DNA of 64,000 bases from Staphylococcus sp. KG4-3 (GTDB lineage: Bacteria > Bacillota > Bacilli > Staphylococcales > Staphylococcaceae): positions 1,488,001-1,552,000 of the forward strand of contig NZ_CP166245.1 in NCBI RefSeq assembly GCF_033597815.2, written 5' to 3'. The first letter of the stretch is position 1. Each line of letters begins with the position of its first letter. This document shows, piece by piece, positions 40,605-50,252 of this stretch. Under the pieces are notes generated by a model, which was not told the DNA's origin, ran no database searches, and saw nothing but the letters and a program-made list of their open reading frames with translations. The position numbers and the translations under genes are program-made.

Positions 40605-42026
40605 TTAAACGTGAATCGATCTGTTCTCAACCTTCAACCCTAATTCCATCAACACTTCAGATAGTGATGGATGTGCATGTGTTGTTAGGCCGAGTTCTAA
40701 AGTTGAACCATTCATAAATTGGAATAGTGACACTTCGTTAATTAATTCTGTGACATGAGGACCGATCATATTAAGTCCTAACACAGTATCTTGTTCTTGA
40801 TCGATTATAACTTCACAAAAGCCACTTTGATTAGTGGTGTTTTCAATAACTGCTTTACCAATCGCTTTGAAAGGTACTTTAACTGCTTTTGCTTTAATGT
40901 TTTCAGATTTAGCTTGGTCCATATTCAGCCCAATACTTGCCACTTCAGGTTGAGTATAAACGCATTTCGGCATTTTATTGTAATCAATTGGAAGTGGTGA
41001 CTGATCAAACATATGTTCAATTGCAATAATGCCTTCTTTAGAGCCAACATGTGCCAATTGTAAATTACCGATGCAATCACCCGCTGCATAGATATGTTTA
41101 TCATCAGTTTGCTGATATTCATTAACACTGATATGCTTTTTATCTGTTAATTGTATCTTTGTATTATTTAATCCAATATCTTCGGTATTAGGCAGTCTGC
41201 CAATAGAAATCAATGATTTTTCAAATTGTAGTATTTCGTCATTTAATGTGATATTAATATGATCTTCGTCGACTGTTATATCAGACTCAGATAATTGTGT
41301 ATTTTCATAAAATGTGACGCCTCTATCAGTTAATTCATTTCTTAAAGTCTTGGCAATCATTTTACTTTCAGTAGGTAAAATACGTGAGCCAGCTTCAATT
41401 ACAGTTACATCGACGCCAAAATCAGTCATCAGTGAAGCAAATTCTAAACCGATAACACCACCACCAATAATAGCTAGGTTATTTGGCAATTGTTCCATTT
41501 GCAAGATATCATCACTGGACAGCACAACTTTATGGTCAAACGGTAAAAAAGGTAATGACATAGGTTGTGATCCTGTAGTTATAAGAACATTATTATTAGG
41601 GATTAATTCAGATTCACCATCTTCGTATTCTACAGAAATCGTACCACTTTGTGGCGAGAATATAGAAGGACCTAATATCCTGCCTGTCCCATTAAATACA
41701 TCGATACTGTTATGCTTCATTAAATGGTTAACACCGCTAAACATTTGGCTTACTACTTCGTTTTTTCTTTCTTGTATTCGCGCAAAATTTAATTTAAATC
41801 CATCAACGTCCACACCAAAATTGGTTGCGTTTGTAATTGTACGCATAACTTCTGCAGATTTTAACAATGCTTTTGTCGGAATGCATCCTTTATGTAAACA
41901 AGTTCCACCTAGTAACGATTTTTCTACTAGCGCAACTTTCTTTCCTAATTGTGAAGCTCTTATTGCAGATACATAACCCGCAGTACCTCCGCCAAGAATG
42001 ACTAAATCATATTTTTCTTCTGACAT
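40605..42026 (-). CDS. lpdA: Dihydrolipoamide dehydrogenase (E3 of the branched-chain complex)
   Basis: This flavoenzyme reoxidises dihydrolipoamide on E2. The 473-residue protein has an FAD loop (GGGTAGYVSA), the redox-active Cys43 and Cys48 (GGTCLHKGCIP), an NAD loop (IIGGGVIGLEFAS) and the C-terminal dimer motif HAHPSLSE. It starts 10 bp after buk. Presence in the operon makes it the dedicated E3 (LpdV type) rather than that of pyruvate dehydrogenase. Confidence 0.95.
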   Translation of the reverse strand: MSEEKYDLVILGGGTAGYVSAIRASQLGKKVALVEKSLLGGTCLHKGCIPTKALLKSAEVMRTITNATNFGVDVDGFKLNFARIQERKNEVVSQMFSGVNHLMKHNSIDVFNGTGRILGPSIFSPQSGTISVEYEDGESELIPNNNVLITTGSQPMSLPFLPFDHKVVLSSDDILQMEQLPNNLAIIGGGVIGLEFASLMTDFGVDVTVIEAGSRILPTESKMIAKTLRNELTDRGVTFYENTQLSESDITVDEDHINITLNDEILQFEKSLISIGRLPNTEDIGLNNTKIQLTDKKHISVNEYQQTDDKHIYAAGDCIGNLQLAHVGSKEGIIAIEHMFDQSPLPIDYNKMPKCVYTQPEVASIGLNMDQAKSENIKAKAVKVPFKAIGKAVIENTTNQSGFCEVIIDQEQDTVLGLNMIGPHVTELINEVSLFQFMNGSTLELGLTTHAHPSLSEVLMELGLKVENRSIHV

Positions 42027-42036
42027 ATTAATACTC

Positions 42037-43098
42037 CTAACTATAAGCTTTAACCTTTTCTTTTCCGTCTAGTACGTTTGATGTACGTAATGCCAATGTA
42101 TCCATTTCTTTTTCTCCTGGATAAATTGTTACAGGCGCAATCCAATCAACGAATGATATTATTTTTTGTACTAATAACTTATTGTAGCTTAAACCGCCCG
42201 TTAAAATAATTTGATCTACCTGTCCGCGGAAAATAATTGACCGAGCTCCAATAGCATTAGAAACTTGATATGCTAATGCATCAAACGCTAATTTGACTTC
42301 GGAGTTTGAATCATATTTATCCGATAATAATTTTAAATCATTTGTTTTGAACATACTAATGAAACCACCTTTTTTACTTAAAAAGTGATTCATCTCTTCA
42401 GGTGTGAAATTATGATTGTATCCAAATTCATAGAGTTGGTCATTGGGTATAGAACCGGCACGCTCTGGACTAAAAGGACCTTCTCCTAACAATCCATCGT
42501 TTACATCTACTACTTGTCCGTTTTTATGTGCACCAATCGTTATACCACCACCCATATGTGCAACGATAACATTTACATCTTCGTATGCTTGTTGAATAGA
42601 GGATGCATATAATCTAGCAACAGCCTTTTGATTTAATGCATGAAATATACTACGACGTTTAATATTCTTTAAACCTGTAACTTTTGCAATATCGAATAAT
42701 TCGTCAACAACGACTGGATCGATTATAAAAGCGGGAATATTCATCTCTATTCCTAATTCATAACCAATCATACCACTCAGGTTAGATGCGTGTACACCAT
42801 ATTTAAATGCTTTAAGGTCCTCATACATTTCATTATTTATATGATAAACGCCACCTTGCATTGGCTTTAGCAATCCACCCCTACATGCAATCGCATCAAA
42901 ATTTTTATTTGTATAATCTGATGTAAGATTTAATGAGTATATAATCTCTTTAAGTCTTAGTGGCTTTTGTTCTAATAATGGTATGTTAGTAAGTTGGATA
43001 TCATGTCGAATCGTGTCATACCACATACACTGATGTGCTTTATATACTGCAATTTTTGATGATGTACTACCTAAATTTAAAACTAGAATTCTAGTCAT
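42037..43098 (-). CDS. buk: Butyrate kinase (branched-chain acyl phosphate kinase)
   Basis: It makes ATP and a free acid from acyl phosphate. The 353-residue acetokinase-family protein starts ILVLNLGSTSSKIAVY and has the HMGGGITIGAH and ILTGGLSYN motifs of Buk. The ATG at 43098 follows AAGGTG; the start at 43149 lacks a ribosome site. With ptb it can convert the acyl-CoA made by BKD into acid plus ATP, as in the Bacillus bkd operon. Confidence 0.92.
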   Translation of the reverse strand: MTRILVLNLGSTSSKIAVYKAHQCMWYDTIRHDIQLTNIPLLEQKPLRLKEIIYSLNLTSDYTNKNFDAIACRGGLLKPMQGGVYHINNEMYEDLKAFKYGVHASNLSGMIGYELGIEMNIPAFIIDPVVVDELFDIAKVTGLKNIKRRSIFHALNQKAVARLYASSIQQAYEDVNVIVAHMGGGITIGAHKNGQVVDVNDGLLGEGPFSPERAGSIPNDQLYEFGYNHNFTPEEMNHFLSKKGGFISMFKTNDLKLLSDKYDSNSEVKLAFDALAYQVSNAIGARSIIFRGQVDQIILTGGLSYNKLLVQKIISFVDWIAPVTIYPGEKEMDTLALRTSNVLDGKEKVKAYS

Positions 43099-43403
43099 TG
43101 TTGCACCTTCTTCTTGAAAATAACATAACTTTTGTATGTTAAGCCTCATTACTTAAAATCAATTATGATAAATAGTTGGATACTATGTACCACTAGCTGA
43201 GTAATTGTATTTATAAATTATATTATCTACTTATATATTACATCAATTTCTTACATTATAAAATTAATAACCTATTTCCAAAATTGATTTTATAAGTTGG
43301 GAATGTAAAGAAATTTGCTAAATAAAAATTATTTTATTAAGATATTTGAGATAGTTACAGCTCTTATAATTAAATGTTTTGAGTAACTTATTACATTCCG
43401 CAA
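43099..43403. other. ptb-buk gap with a likely promoter
   Basis: A 305-bp AT-rich gap. On the minus strand TTGATG (43246-43241) and TATAAT (43222-43217) are 18 bp apart, a plausible promoter for buk-lpdA-bkdAA-AB-B. No gene or strong hairpin is seen. Confidence 0.4.
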
Positions 43404-44300
43404 TTAATTTAATATTTTCAACGCTAATAATAATGAATCTAGTTTATTTTGTTTCGTGTCCGCCCTTGAAGTCAATGCAATCGGGAATTTTGCTCCTAAG
43501 ACTAAACTAGCTACTCGCGCGCCTGCAAAATAAGTGAAAGATTTGTATAGTGCATTGCCAACATCTATATGTGGTACCAATAATGCATCTACATCGCCTG
43601 CTACGTGTGACTTGATATTTTTTTTAATAACACTTTCCATATTAATTGCGTTATCGAAAGCTAATGGACCGTCAACATATAAATAATCAGACGTCGCTCT
43701 ACTAAATATGTTCTTGAGCTTTTCAGCATCTGTAGATGACAAGATTTTCTTAGTAGGCTTTTCAACGGATGAAAGAATACCAACTTTAAACTGATTATAG
43801 CCAAGTGCTTTAGAAAATTCAGTTAAATTATTAATAATTTGTTTCTTTTCTTCAACAGAAGGATTAATATTTAATGCTACATCACTTAACATTAATGTTT
43901 TATGATAATTTGGCACGTTAAAACATGCAACATGATTTAAGAAACCATGCTTAGCAATAAAATTTTTATTACTCAGTACAAAGGATAATAAGGTTGATGA
44001 CATCAAATTACCTTTAACTAAGACTGATACTTTACCAGAAGACAAATCATCAGCACATTGTTTAAAGAGTTCATTGTCGTTACTAAAATTAAGAATATGA
44101 ATTCTATTGAGTAGTTGCGGATCCATATCGAATGAGCGAATTATCTCTGTTAGATCTTGTGTGTCATATAAATATACATCAATCTCTGTCAAAACGAGTG
44201 CTTTCATGATAACGGATAACATTTTTTCATCATTTGCATATAAAATAGCAACATTACCTTTTAAATAATATGAAGAATCAATTAAATGTTGATATTGCAT
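43404..44300 (-). CDS. ptb: Phosphate butyryltransferase (branched-chain acyl-CoA to acyl phosphate)
   Basis: Ptb exchanges CoA for phosphate on short or branched acyl-CoA. The 298-residue protein has a phosphate acyltransferase layout: VDGPLAFDNAIN, the DALLVPHIDVGNALYKSFTYFAGA core and a final SRADTKQNKL segment. The N-terminal third diverges from Pta, as expected for Ptb. It is 305 bp before buk and 78 bp after recN. The ATG at 44300 follows GAAAGGTG. Confidence 0.88.
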   Translation of the reverse strand: MQYQHLIDSSYYLKGNVAILYANDEKMLSVIMKALVLTEIDVYLYDTQDLTEIIRSFDMDPQLLNRIHILNFSNDNELFKQCADDLSSGKVSVLVKGNLMSSTLLSFVLSNKNFIAKHGFLNHVACFNVPNYHKTLMLSDVALNINPSVEEKKQIINNLTEFSKALGYNQFKVGILSSVEKPTKKILSSTDAEKLKNIFSRATSDYLYVDGPLAFDNAINMESVIKKNIKSHVAGDVDALLVPHIDVGNALYKSFTYFAGARVASLVLGAKFPIALTSRADTKQNKLDSLLLALKILN

Positions 44301-44378
44301 AAAAAATCAACACCTTTCTCATTTTATGAAGTGACTATGTTTGATAACACTAAAAATAATTATTGAAAATGTACATCG

Positions 44379-46055
44379 TTAGGCATGTTGATTTTGTTCT
44401 ATCATTTCTTTAGCATTTTGACGTGTGATATCAGTTACACTAGCTCCTGAAATCATTCTTGCTATTTCATCTATACGTTCTGAGCCTGAAAGCTCTTGGA
44501 CGTGTGTTGTAGTACGGTCATTTACTGAATCTTTACTGATAAACAGATGATGATCGCTCATTGATGCTACTTGTGGCAAATGGGAGATACAAATTACTTG
44601 AATATGCTTAGCTAATCCTTTCATTTTTTCAGCCATTTTTTGTGCTGCTTGTCCAGAAACTCCAGAATCCACCTCATCGAATAATATTGCAGTTTGTCCT
44701 CGTGTTTTAACGAAAATGGTTTTAAGGGCAAGCATTATACGTGATAATTCCCCACCAGATGCAATTTTATTTAAACTTTTAAGCGGTTCTCCCTTATTAG
44801 GGCTGATTAAAAATTCTACAAATTCAATGCCTTCTCGATTTGGAACATCTAAAGGTTTAAATGAAATTTCTAAATTAGCATCTTTCATTTGTAAATTTTG
44901 AATTTCATCCACGATATGATCACGCAGAGTTTGTGCCACAATTCTACGTTCACGGGATAATTCTGTACCTAGTTTGATTACATCTTCATATAATCTTTCA
45001 ATTTCTTGTCTTAACTGTGAAGTGCTTTCTTCGTAGTTTTCGATTTTATTAATTTCATTTTCTAATTTATCTTGATATTTAATTAATTCAGTAATATCTT
45101 TGCCATATTTTCTTTTCAAATCATTCAGGACATTCATTCTAGCTTCAAGTTCATTTAAGTAGTGCTCATCAAATTCAGTATTGGTCAATTCATCATACAA
45201 CTGATGTTTAGCATCTTCTAAAGTATAGTAAAATTGATCGACCTCTTCTTTAAGCGTGTCATATTTTTCTGGTAATATTTCACTTATTGATTGCAATTGA
45301 TTGCTCAATTCATATAAGCGATCTGTAATAGCATGCTCATCTGTTAAAGTAAGATGAGCATTATTTAAAGCTAAACTTAGATTTTCTGAATTTTGTATCC
45401 GCTTTATGTCTGATTCGAGTTGAGAAACTTCACCGTCGACCAAGTTTGCTTCTTGTATTTCTTCAAACTGGAATTTAAGTAAATCTAGGCGTTGTAATAA
45501 GGCTTGATCGGCAGATTCTAAATCTTCAAGTTCTTTCTTTTTAGCTTTATATTGATCATAAGTGGTAACGTATTGTTCAAGTAAATTTTTGTATTGATTT
45601 TCAGCATAGTTGTCGAGTAATTGTAGATGATATTTTTGCTTTAATAAAGTTTGTGTTTCATGTTGCCCGTGGATATCTAACAACTCTTGCATAATTTTAC
45701 GTAAATCTTGCAGTGTAACTATTTGATTATTAACCCTACAAATACTTTTACCTGTGCTGAAAATTTCTCTTTTAACTAATAAAAAATCTTCATCTATGTC
45801 GATGTCTAAAGCTTCAAGTATCGAAATGGCTTCTTTACTTTCATCAATATCAAATATACCTTCAATAATAGCTTTCTTCTCACCATGTCTCACATAATTT
45901 GATGATGCGCGCATACCAATCAGTTGTCCAATGGCATCGATAATAATTGATTTACCTGCGCCAGTTTCACCACTTAACACTGTTAATCCATCACCAAAGT
46001 GAACTTCTAGTTCATCAATGATAGCGAATTGTTTAATAGATAAAGTCTGTAGCAT
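44379..46055 (-). CDS. recN: DNA repair protein RecN
   Basis: RecN is an SMC-like ATPase acting early in double-strand break repair. The 558-residue protein has Walker A GETGAGKS near residues 29-36, a central coiled coil (about 150-370), the ABC signature LASGGELSRIMLAL and Walker B AILFDEVDSG. I chose the ATG at 46055 (MLQTLSIKQFAI), the usual N-terminus; a start at 46115 has no ribosome site. It lies 22 bp after argR, a conserved neighbour. Confidence 0.95.
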   Translation of the reverse strand: MLQTLSIKQFAIIDELEVHFGDGLTVLSGETGAGKSIIIDAIGQLIGMRASSNYVRHGEKKAIIEGIFDIDESKEAISILEALDIDIDEDFLLVKREIFSTGKSICRVNNQIVTLQDLRKIMQELLDIHGQHETQTLLKQKYHLQLLDNYAENQYKNLLEQYVTTYDQYKAKKKELEDLESADQALLQRLDLLKFQFEEIQEANLVDGEVSQLESDIKRIQNSENLSLALNNAHLTLTDEHAITDRLYELSNQLQSISEILPEKYDTLKEEVDQFYYTLEDAKHQLYDELTNTEFDEHYLNELEARMNVLNDLKRKYGKDITELIKYQDKLENEINKIENYEESTSQLRQEIERLYEDVIKLGTELSRERRIVAQTLRDHIVDEIQNLQMKDANLEISFKPLDVPNREGIEFVEFLISPNKGEPLKSLNKIASGGELSRIMLALKTIFVKTRGQTAILFDEVDSGVSGQAAQKMAEKMKGLAKHIQVICISHLPQVASMSDHHLFISKDSVNDRTTTHVQELSGSERIDEIARMISGASVTDITRQNAKEMIEQNQHA

Positions 46056-46077
46056 CCTTTTAAACACTTCCTTACAC

Positions 46078-46530
46078 TTATAATAAATTAAAGATGCGCG
46101 TTTTGATTTTTTCACTTGCTAACTCATCTCTACAGATAATTAAGCAAGTATCATCACCACAAATAGTACCTAAAACTTCCTCCCAATCAATTTGATCTAA
46201 GATTGCACCGATTGATTGAGCATTTCCTGGTAATGTCTTTAGAACTAATAAGTTACCTGTGCCATCTATATTTACAAATGAATCCATTAAATAACGGCCT
46301 AGTTTTTCAAGAGGATGATATTTTCTATCATTAGGCAAACTATAAACATATTGTCCTGTTGGCGTGGGGACTTTAATTAATTGTAATTCTTTGATATCTC
46401 TGGAAACTGTAGCTTGAGTGACGTTTAATTCATACTCATTTAATCTTTTTACTAATTCATCTTGTGTTTCGATTTTTTCGTTTGAAATTATTTCTCTAAT
46501 TTTAATATGTCTTACTGATTTTTTAGCCAT
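46078..46530 (-). CDS. argR: Arginine repressor ArgR/AhrC
   Basis: ArgR controls arginine synthesis and breakdown with arginine as co-repressor. The 150-residue product has the winged-helix N-terminus ([32 protein letters not shown]) and the C-terminal arginine-binding domain with the [13 protein letters not shown] motif. I chose the ATG at 46530 ([11 protein letters not shown]), which follows GAGGTGC; an in-frame start at 46563 lacks a site. A near-consensus ARG box lies upstream. Confidence 0.95.
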   Translation of the reverse strand: MAKKSVRHIKIREIISNEKIETQDELVKRLNEYELNVTQATVSRDIKELQLIKVPTPTGQYVYSLPNDRKYHPLEKLGRYLMDSFVNIDGTGNLLVLKTLPGNAQSIGAILDQIDWEEVLGTICGDDTCLIICRDELASEKIKTRIFNLL

Positions 46531-46563
46531 GTATAGCACCTCTATAAACGAATATTTATACAT

Positions 46564-46822
46564 TTATTTTAACACATGCATATAAATACTACTACTAAAG
46601 ATAGTTGGAATTTTACTTATGTGAAAACGATAACTCTGCATACCAAAGGTAAAATCACAACTTGAAGTATATTTGAATGATTGCTAAATCATGGTGAATA
46701 TTATGAATGCGATGAATAATTATTGAATAGTATGTGATTTCTAATAAATAAAAATCGTCCTTGTTTTCAAAATAAAGTTTAATGACCTAATCTATGAAGT
46801 GTATATTGTACATTTTTCATAA
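46564..46822. other. argR upstream region with ARG box-like and cre-like sequences
   Basis: A gap without a gene. TGAATAATTATTGA at 46713-46726 matches the ARG box core TGAATWWWWATTCA at 13 of 14 positions, with a weaker TGAATATTATGAA next to it at about 46695. TGAAAACGATAACT at about 46621-46634 is one base from the loose cre consensus. Both are candidates only. Confidence 0.45.
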
Positions 46823-46883
46823 TAAAAAGAGAGCGGGAACAGAAATCAAAATTAGATAAGTGATTTCGTATTCTCGCCCTCTA
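46823..46883 (-). repeat. Short form of the staphylococcal intergenic repeat; terminator of ispA
   Basis: GAGAGCGGGAACAGAAATC pairs imperfectly with GATTTCGTATTCTCGCCCTC. On the minus strand it is followed by TTTTTATT and lies just past the ispA stop. The opening GAGCGGGAACAGAAAT and closing ATTTCGTATTCTCGCCC echo the first halves of the repeats at 4994 and 20674. Confidence 0.65.
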
Positions 46884-46893
46884 CAAGAATGTA

Positions 46894-47778
46894 TTAAGAT
46901 TCGCGATTGTTAAATAACTCAATAATATAAGTCAAATTTTCTGTATTGTACTGATCTGGTAATTGATTTAGACATTCGTAGGCTTCTTGTGTATGATATG
47001 TCATTTTATCTTCGGCACCTTGTTGTCCTAATAGTGATACATATGTACTTTTATCATTATCAATATCGCTGCCTACAGCTTTACCTAATTTCGCTTCGTC
47101 ACCATATACATCTAACAAATCATCTTTGATTTGAAACATTAATCCTAAATGCTCGCTAAATGATTCTAATGCATTAGCAACACTTTGTTCTGGCTTAGCA
47201 ATATCTACTGCAGCCATCACTGCAAATTTAAGTAACGCACCTGTTTTAGCGTTGTGAATTTGTTCTAGTGTGTCGATATTAACTTTTGCACCTTCGCCTT
47301 CACTTTGCATATCAAGAGTTTGACCTCCAACCATACCCAAATGACCACTAGCAAAAGCTAAACGTTTAATTAACTTGATTTTAGCAGTATCATCAACTGC
47401 TTCATCATTAACAATCATATCAAATGCTTTGGTTAGAAGTGCGTCCCCAGCTAAGATTGCTTTCCACTCACCAAACACTTTATGATTTGTAAGCTTGCCT
47501 CTGCGATAATCATCATTATCCATCGGTGGTAAATCATCGTGTATTAAAGAATAGGTATGAATCATTTCTAAACCAAGTGCCGAAGAAAGTCCGGCTTTAT
47601 AATCACTAGATAACATCTCTAAAGTTAATAGTAATAACACTGGTCTAATTCGCTTACCACCAGCTTCTAATGAGTAACGCATACTTTCTTCTAAATTTGT
47701 GTTTAAATCTGAATTCGGGATCGTCTCGGATAATAGTTGGTTAACTTCCGCTGTTAAGTTTTCCATCTTTTTATTCAT
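46894..47778 (-). CDS. ispA: Farnesyl diphosphate synthase (polyprenyl synthetase)
   Basis: It condenses isopentenyl and dimethylallyl diphosphates to farnesyl diphosphate for quinone, carotenoid and undecaprenyl synthesis. The 294-residue protein has the first Asp-rich motif ([12 protein letters not shown]), the second (QIKDDLLD) and the GGKRIRP substrate site. The ATG at 47778 overlaps the xseB end by 8 bp; a second ATG four codons later is possible. The xseA-xseB-ispA order is widespread in Firmicutes. Confidence 0.95.
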   Translation of the reverse strand: MNKKMENLTAEVNQLLSETIPNSDLNTNLEESMRYSLEAGGKRIRPVLLLLTLEMLSSDYKAGLSSALGLEMIHTYSLIHDDLPPMDNDDYRRGKLTNHKVFGEWKAILAGDALLTKAFDMIVNDEAVDDTAKIKLIKRLAFASGHLGMVGGQTLDMQSEGEGAKVNIDTLEQIHNAKTGALLKFAVMAAVDIAKPEQSVANALESFSEHLGLMFQIKDDLLDVYGDEAKLGKAVGSDIDNDKSTYVSLLGQQGAEDKMTYHTQEAYECLNQLPDQYNTENLTYIIELFNNRES

Positions 47779-48019
47779 TTTCAGTATCTTCCTTCACGCC
47801 ATCGTCATTATTATCAGTATGCTCATCTGCCATTAATTCGTTGACTTTCTTTTCAGCGTCTTTTAACGTTTCATCGCAAGTTGCTGATAATTTCATACCA
47901 CGTTGATATAAGTTCAGAGATTCTTCTAATGATACATTTTCGTTATCAAGTTTTTGCACTATATTTTCTAACTCTTTCATCATTTCCTCGAAACTTTGTG
48001 TATTGCTATTACTCATCAT
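47771..48019 (-). CDS. xseB: Exodeoxyribonuclease VII small subunit
   Basis: XseB pairs with XseA to form the single-strand-specific exonuclease VII. The 82-residue protein has the family core [27 protein letters not shown] and YQRGMKL, then an acidic tail. It overlaps xseA by 11 bp and ispA by 8 bp. Two adjacent ATGs (48019 and 48016) share the AAGGTG site. Confidence 0.95.
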   Translation of the reverse strand: MMSNSNTQSFEEMMKELENIVQKLDNENVSLEESLNLYQRGMKLSATCDETLKDAEKKVNELMADEHTDNNDDGVKEDTENE

Positions 48020-49346
48020 TACACCTTACCTTCTTAACTTGAGCATCAACAACGCCATCTTTCATTGTTAATACTATGTTGTCATTCTCAGCTAAATCAC
48101 TAGTACTTGTAATAACATCGTCATCCTTGTTAACGATTGTATAACCACGCAACATCGTATTTGTCGGACTCAAATTATTAAGACTTTCTAATTTTCTAGC
48201 TAGATTATTTTTTTGATTTTGAATAAAATTATTCATAACTTTATTTAAATCATCACGCTTTTGAGCATTTGTTAGTTGTTCTCTATTTATATTTTGTTTA
48301 AAACCTTTAAGGTTAAACTTATTTAACAATAATTGTAATTGCTGTTGATTATTTTTGATTACTAAATTCATCGACAGGTTAAGTTGCTTTTCTAAATCAT
48401 CTCGTTTTTGAATCTGTTGATCATATAATAATGTTGGCGTTTGAAATTTATAATACGATGATACATGTTCTAAATGCTTTCTTTGTTGCTGTAAATGTTG
48501 TTTTATAAAACGAGTAAGCGACAAATTGGTTTGTTGTAAGTATTGACGTAATTCAAATTGATCTGGCGTAGCCATAACCGCTGCTTGTGTAGGTGTAGCT
48601 GCACGAATATCTGCAACAAAATCACTAAGCGTAAAATCTGTTTCATGACCAACTGCTGAAATAATAGGTGTAGTACATGCGTATATTGCTTTAACTACAT
48701 CCTCTTCATTAAAGTTCCATAAGTCCTCAATAGAACCTCCGCCTCGTCCAATAATTATAGTATCTACACCCATGTCATCAGCATGTTGTATGTTTTTTAT
48801 AATATCGTTTTTCGCTTGTTCACCTTGTACTAGCGTATTGATTTGAATTTGTTCTGCTAAAGGATATCTACTGTTGATTGTAGTGTGAATATCTCTAATG
48901 GCTGCACCTGTGCCTGCTGTTAACACTGCAATCTTCTTGGGAAACTTAGGTATAGATTTCTTGTTACTTTGATCAAAATAACCATCTTTAGTAAGTTTCT
49001 TCTTCAGCTGTTCTAATCTTTGATATAGATTACCAACACCATCTAAATGCATTTTATTGACATAAATTTGATAGTTCCCACGACGTTCATATACTGACAC
49101 ACGTGCTTCTAAAAGTACCTCGTCACCTTCTTTAGGGTCAAAATCAATTTTCGAAGCGTTGCCTTTAAACATCATAGCGCTAATAACACTATTATTGTCT
49201 TTGACGTTAAAATAGAGATGCCCACTACTATGTTTTTTAAAATTAGAAAGTTCTCCTTTAATCAACACAGATTGTAAATGAGGGTCTTGATCAAATTTAT
49301 ATTTTATATATTTTGTAAGTGTAGAAACACTTAAATATTCTGCCAT
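48009..49346 (-). CDS. xseA: Exodeoxyribonuclease VII large subunit
   Basis: The catalytic subunit of exonuclease VII. The 445-residue protein has an N-terminal OB fold ([22 protein letters not shown]), the catalytic domain with [24 protein letters not shown] and [13 protein letters not shown], and a C-terminal coiled coil (about 285-410). It starts 14 bp after nusB. Confidence 0.96.
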   Translation of the reverse strand: MAEYLSVSTLTKYIKYKFDQDPHLQSVLIKGELSNFKKHSSGHLYFNVKDNNSVISAMMFKGNASKIDFDPKEGDEVLLEARVSVYERRGNYQIYVNKMHLDGVGNLYQRLEQLKKKLTKDGYFDQSNKKSIPKFPKKIAVLTAGTGAAIRDIHTTINSRYPLAEQIQINTLVQGEQAKNDIIKNIQHADDMGVDTIIIGRGGGSIEDLWNFNEEDVVKAIYACTTPIISAVGHETDFTLSDFVADIRAATPTQAAVMATPDQFELRQYLQQTNLSLTRFIKQHLQQQRKHLEHVSSYYKFQTPTLLYDQQIQKRDDLEKQLNLSMNLVIKNNQQQLQLLLNKFNLKGFKQNINREQLTNAQKRDDLNKVMNNFIQNQKNNLARKLESLNNLSPTNTMLRGYTIVNKDDDVITSTSDLAENDNIVLTMKDGVVDAQVKKVRCNDE

Positions 49347-49360
49347 GTTATATCACTCTT

Positions 49361-49747
49361 TTATTCAATATTGCTCAATACACCATTTATAAATTTATAA
49401 TGATCATCATCACTGAATTGTTTTGCTAATTCCACAGCTTCATTGATGATTACTTTTTGTGGTGTTGAACTATTTAACAATTCATAAGTAGACATTCTTA
49501 AAATAATACGATCAGATTTTAGTAATCTATCTAAAGTCCAATCTTTTAAGTGTGGTTGAATTTTCTCATCTAAGACTGATTCATGATCTTTTACACCAGT
49601 TACTAGCCAGTTGATAAAATCAAATTCTAAATCAGGATTATCATCTTTAATAAAACTTATTGCTTCATCAATAGTTAATTCATTATTTTTCATTTCAAGC
49701 TGAAATAGAGTTTGAAAAGCTTGTGTTCTCGATTCTTTACGACTCAT
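49361..49747 (-). CDS. nusB: Transcription antitermination protein NusB
   Basis: NusB binds boxA RNA with S10 to promote antitermination of rRNA operons. The 128-residue all-helical protein has [13 protein letters not shown] at its start and [14 protein letters not shown] near its end, as in the family. A 130-bp gap separates it from yqhY upstream, and I see no terminator there. Confidence 0.95.
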   Translation of the reverse strand: MSRKESRTQAFQTLFQLEMKNNELTIDEAISFIKDDNPDLEFDFINWLVTGVKDHESVLDEKIQPHLKDWTLDRLLKSDRIILRMSTYELLNSSTPQKVIINEAVELAKQFSDDDHYKFINGVLSNIE

Positions 49748-49877
49748 TATAAACTCCCTTAAGCATAGTATTATTTATAAATCATTTGTGCATAGAAATA
49801 TGATACGTTTAAAAAACAAACAATTATTTCAGTTGTACACAAAATGTATTTATAAAGTAAATTTGCTTTATTTAATT

Positions 49878-50240
49878 TTAATTTATTGGTTCAATATGCG
49901 TGATATGGACATTAATTTGACTTGGTTCAATCGTAGTCATTGTAGTTAACGAATTATATATAGCCTGTTGTATTTTTTTAGCTGTTTCTGAGATATTAAT
50001 ACCATAGGACAAAGTGCAATATACATCTATATAAATGCCATCTTCTCTTGTATCTACTTTTATACCTCTACTTAATTGTTTCTTGCTAATATTTTCAATA
50101 CTTGTATGTTTTAACTCTTTAAAATGACCTTGAATGCCTTTGATTTCAGATGTTGCTATACTTGCTATAACTGTTAAAACTTCGGGCGCAATCTCAATTT
50201 TCCCTAAATTGGAATATGTGGACTCTGATACTTTGACCAT
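49878..50240 (-). CDS. yqhY: Asp23/Gls24 family protein YqhY
   Basis: A 120-residue protein of the Asp23/Gls24 envelope-stress family (GKIEIAPEVLTVIASIATSEIKG, then IYIDVYCTLSYGINI). In Bacillus the homologue, also placed directly after accC, has been linked to acetyl-CoA carboxylase activity. No membrane segment is seen. It starts 12 bp after accC, within the accB-accC-yqhY unit. The ATG at 50240 follows AGGGGG. Confidence 0.9.
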   Translation of the reverse strand: MVKVSESTYSNLGKIEIAPEVLTVIASIATSEIKGIQGHFKELKHTSIENISKKQLSRGIKVDTREDGIYIDVYCTLSYGINISETAKKIQQAIYNSLTTMTTIEPSQINVHITHIEPIN

Positions 50241-50252
50241 TTCACTTACCCC

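Noticed and set aside
41314..41976. 220-codon plus-strand ORF opposite lpdA
   Set aside because: It mirrors a conserved enzyme gene and has no ribosome site or family features.
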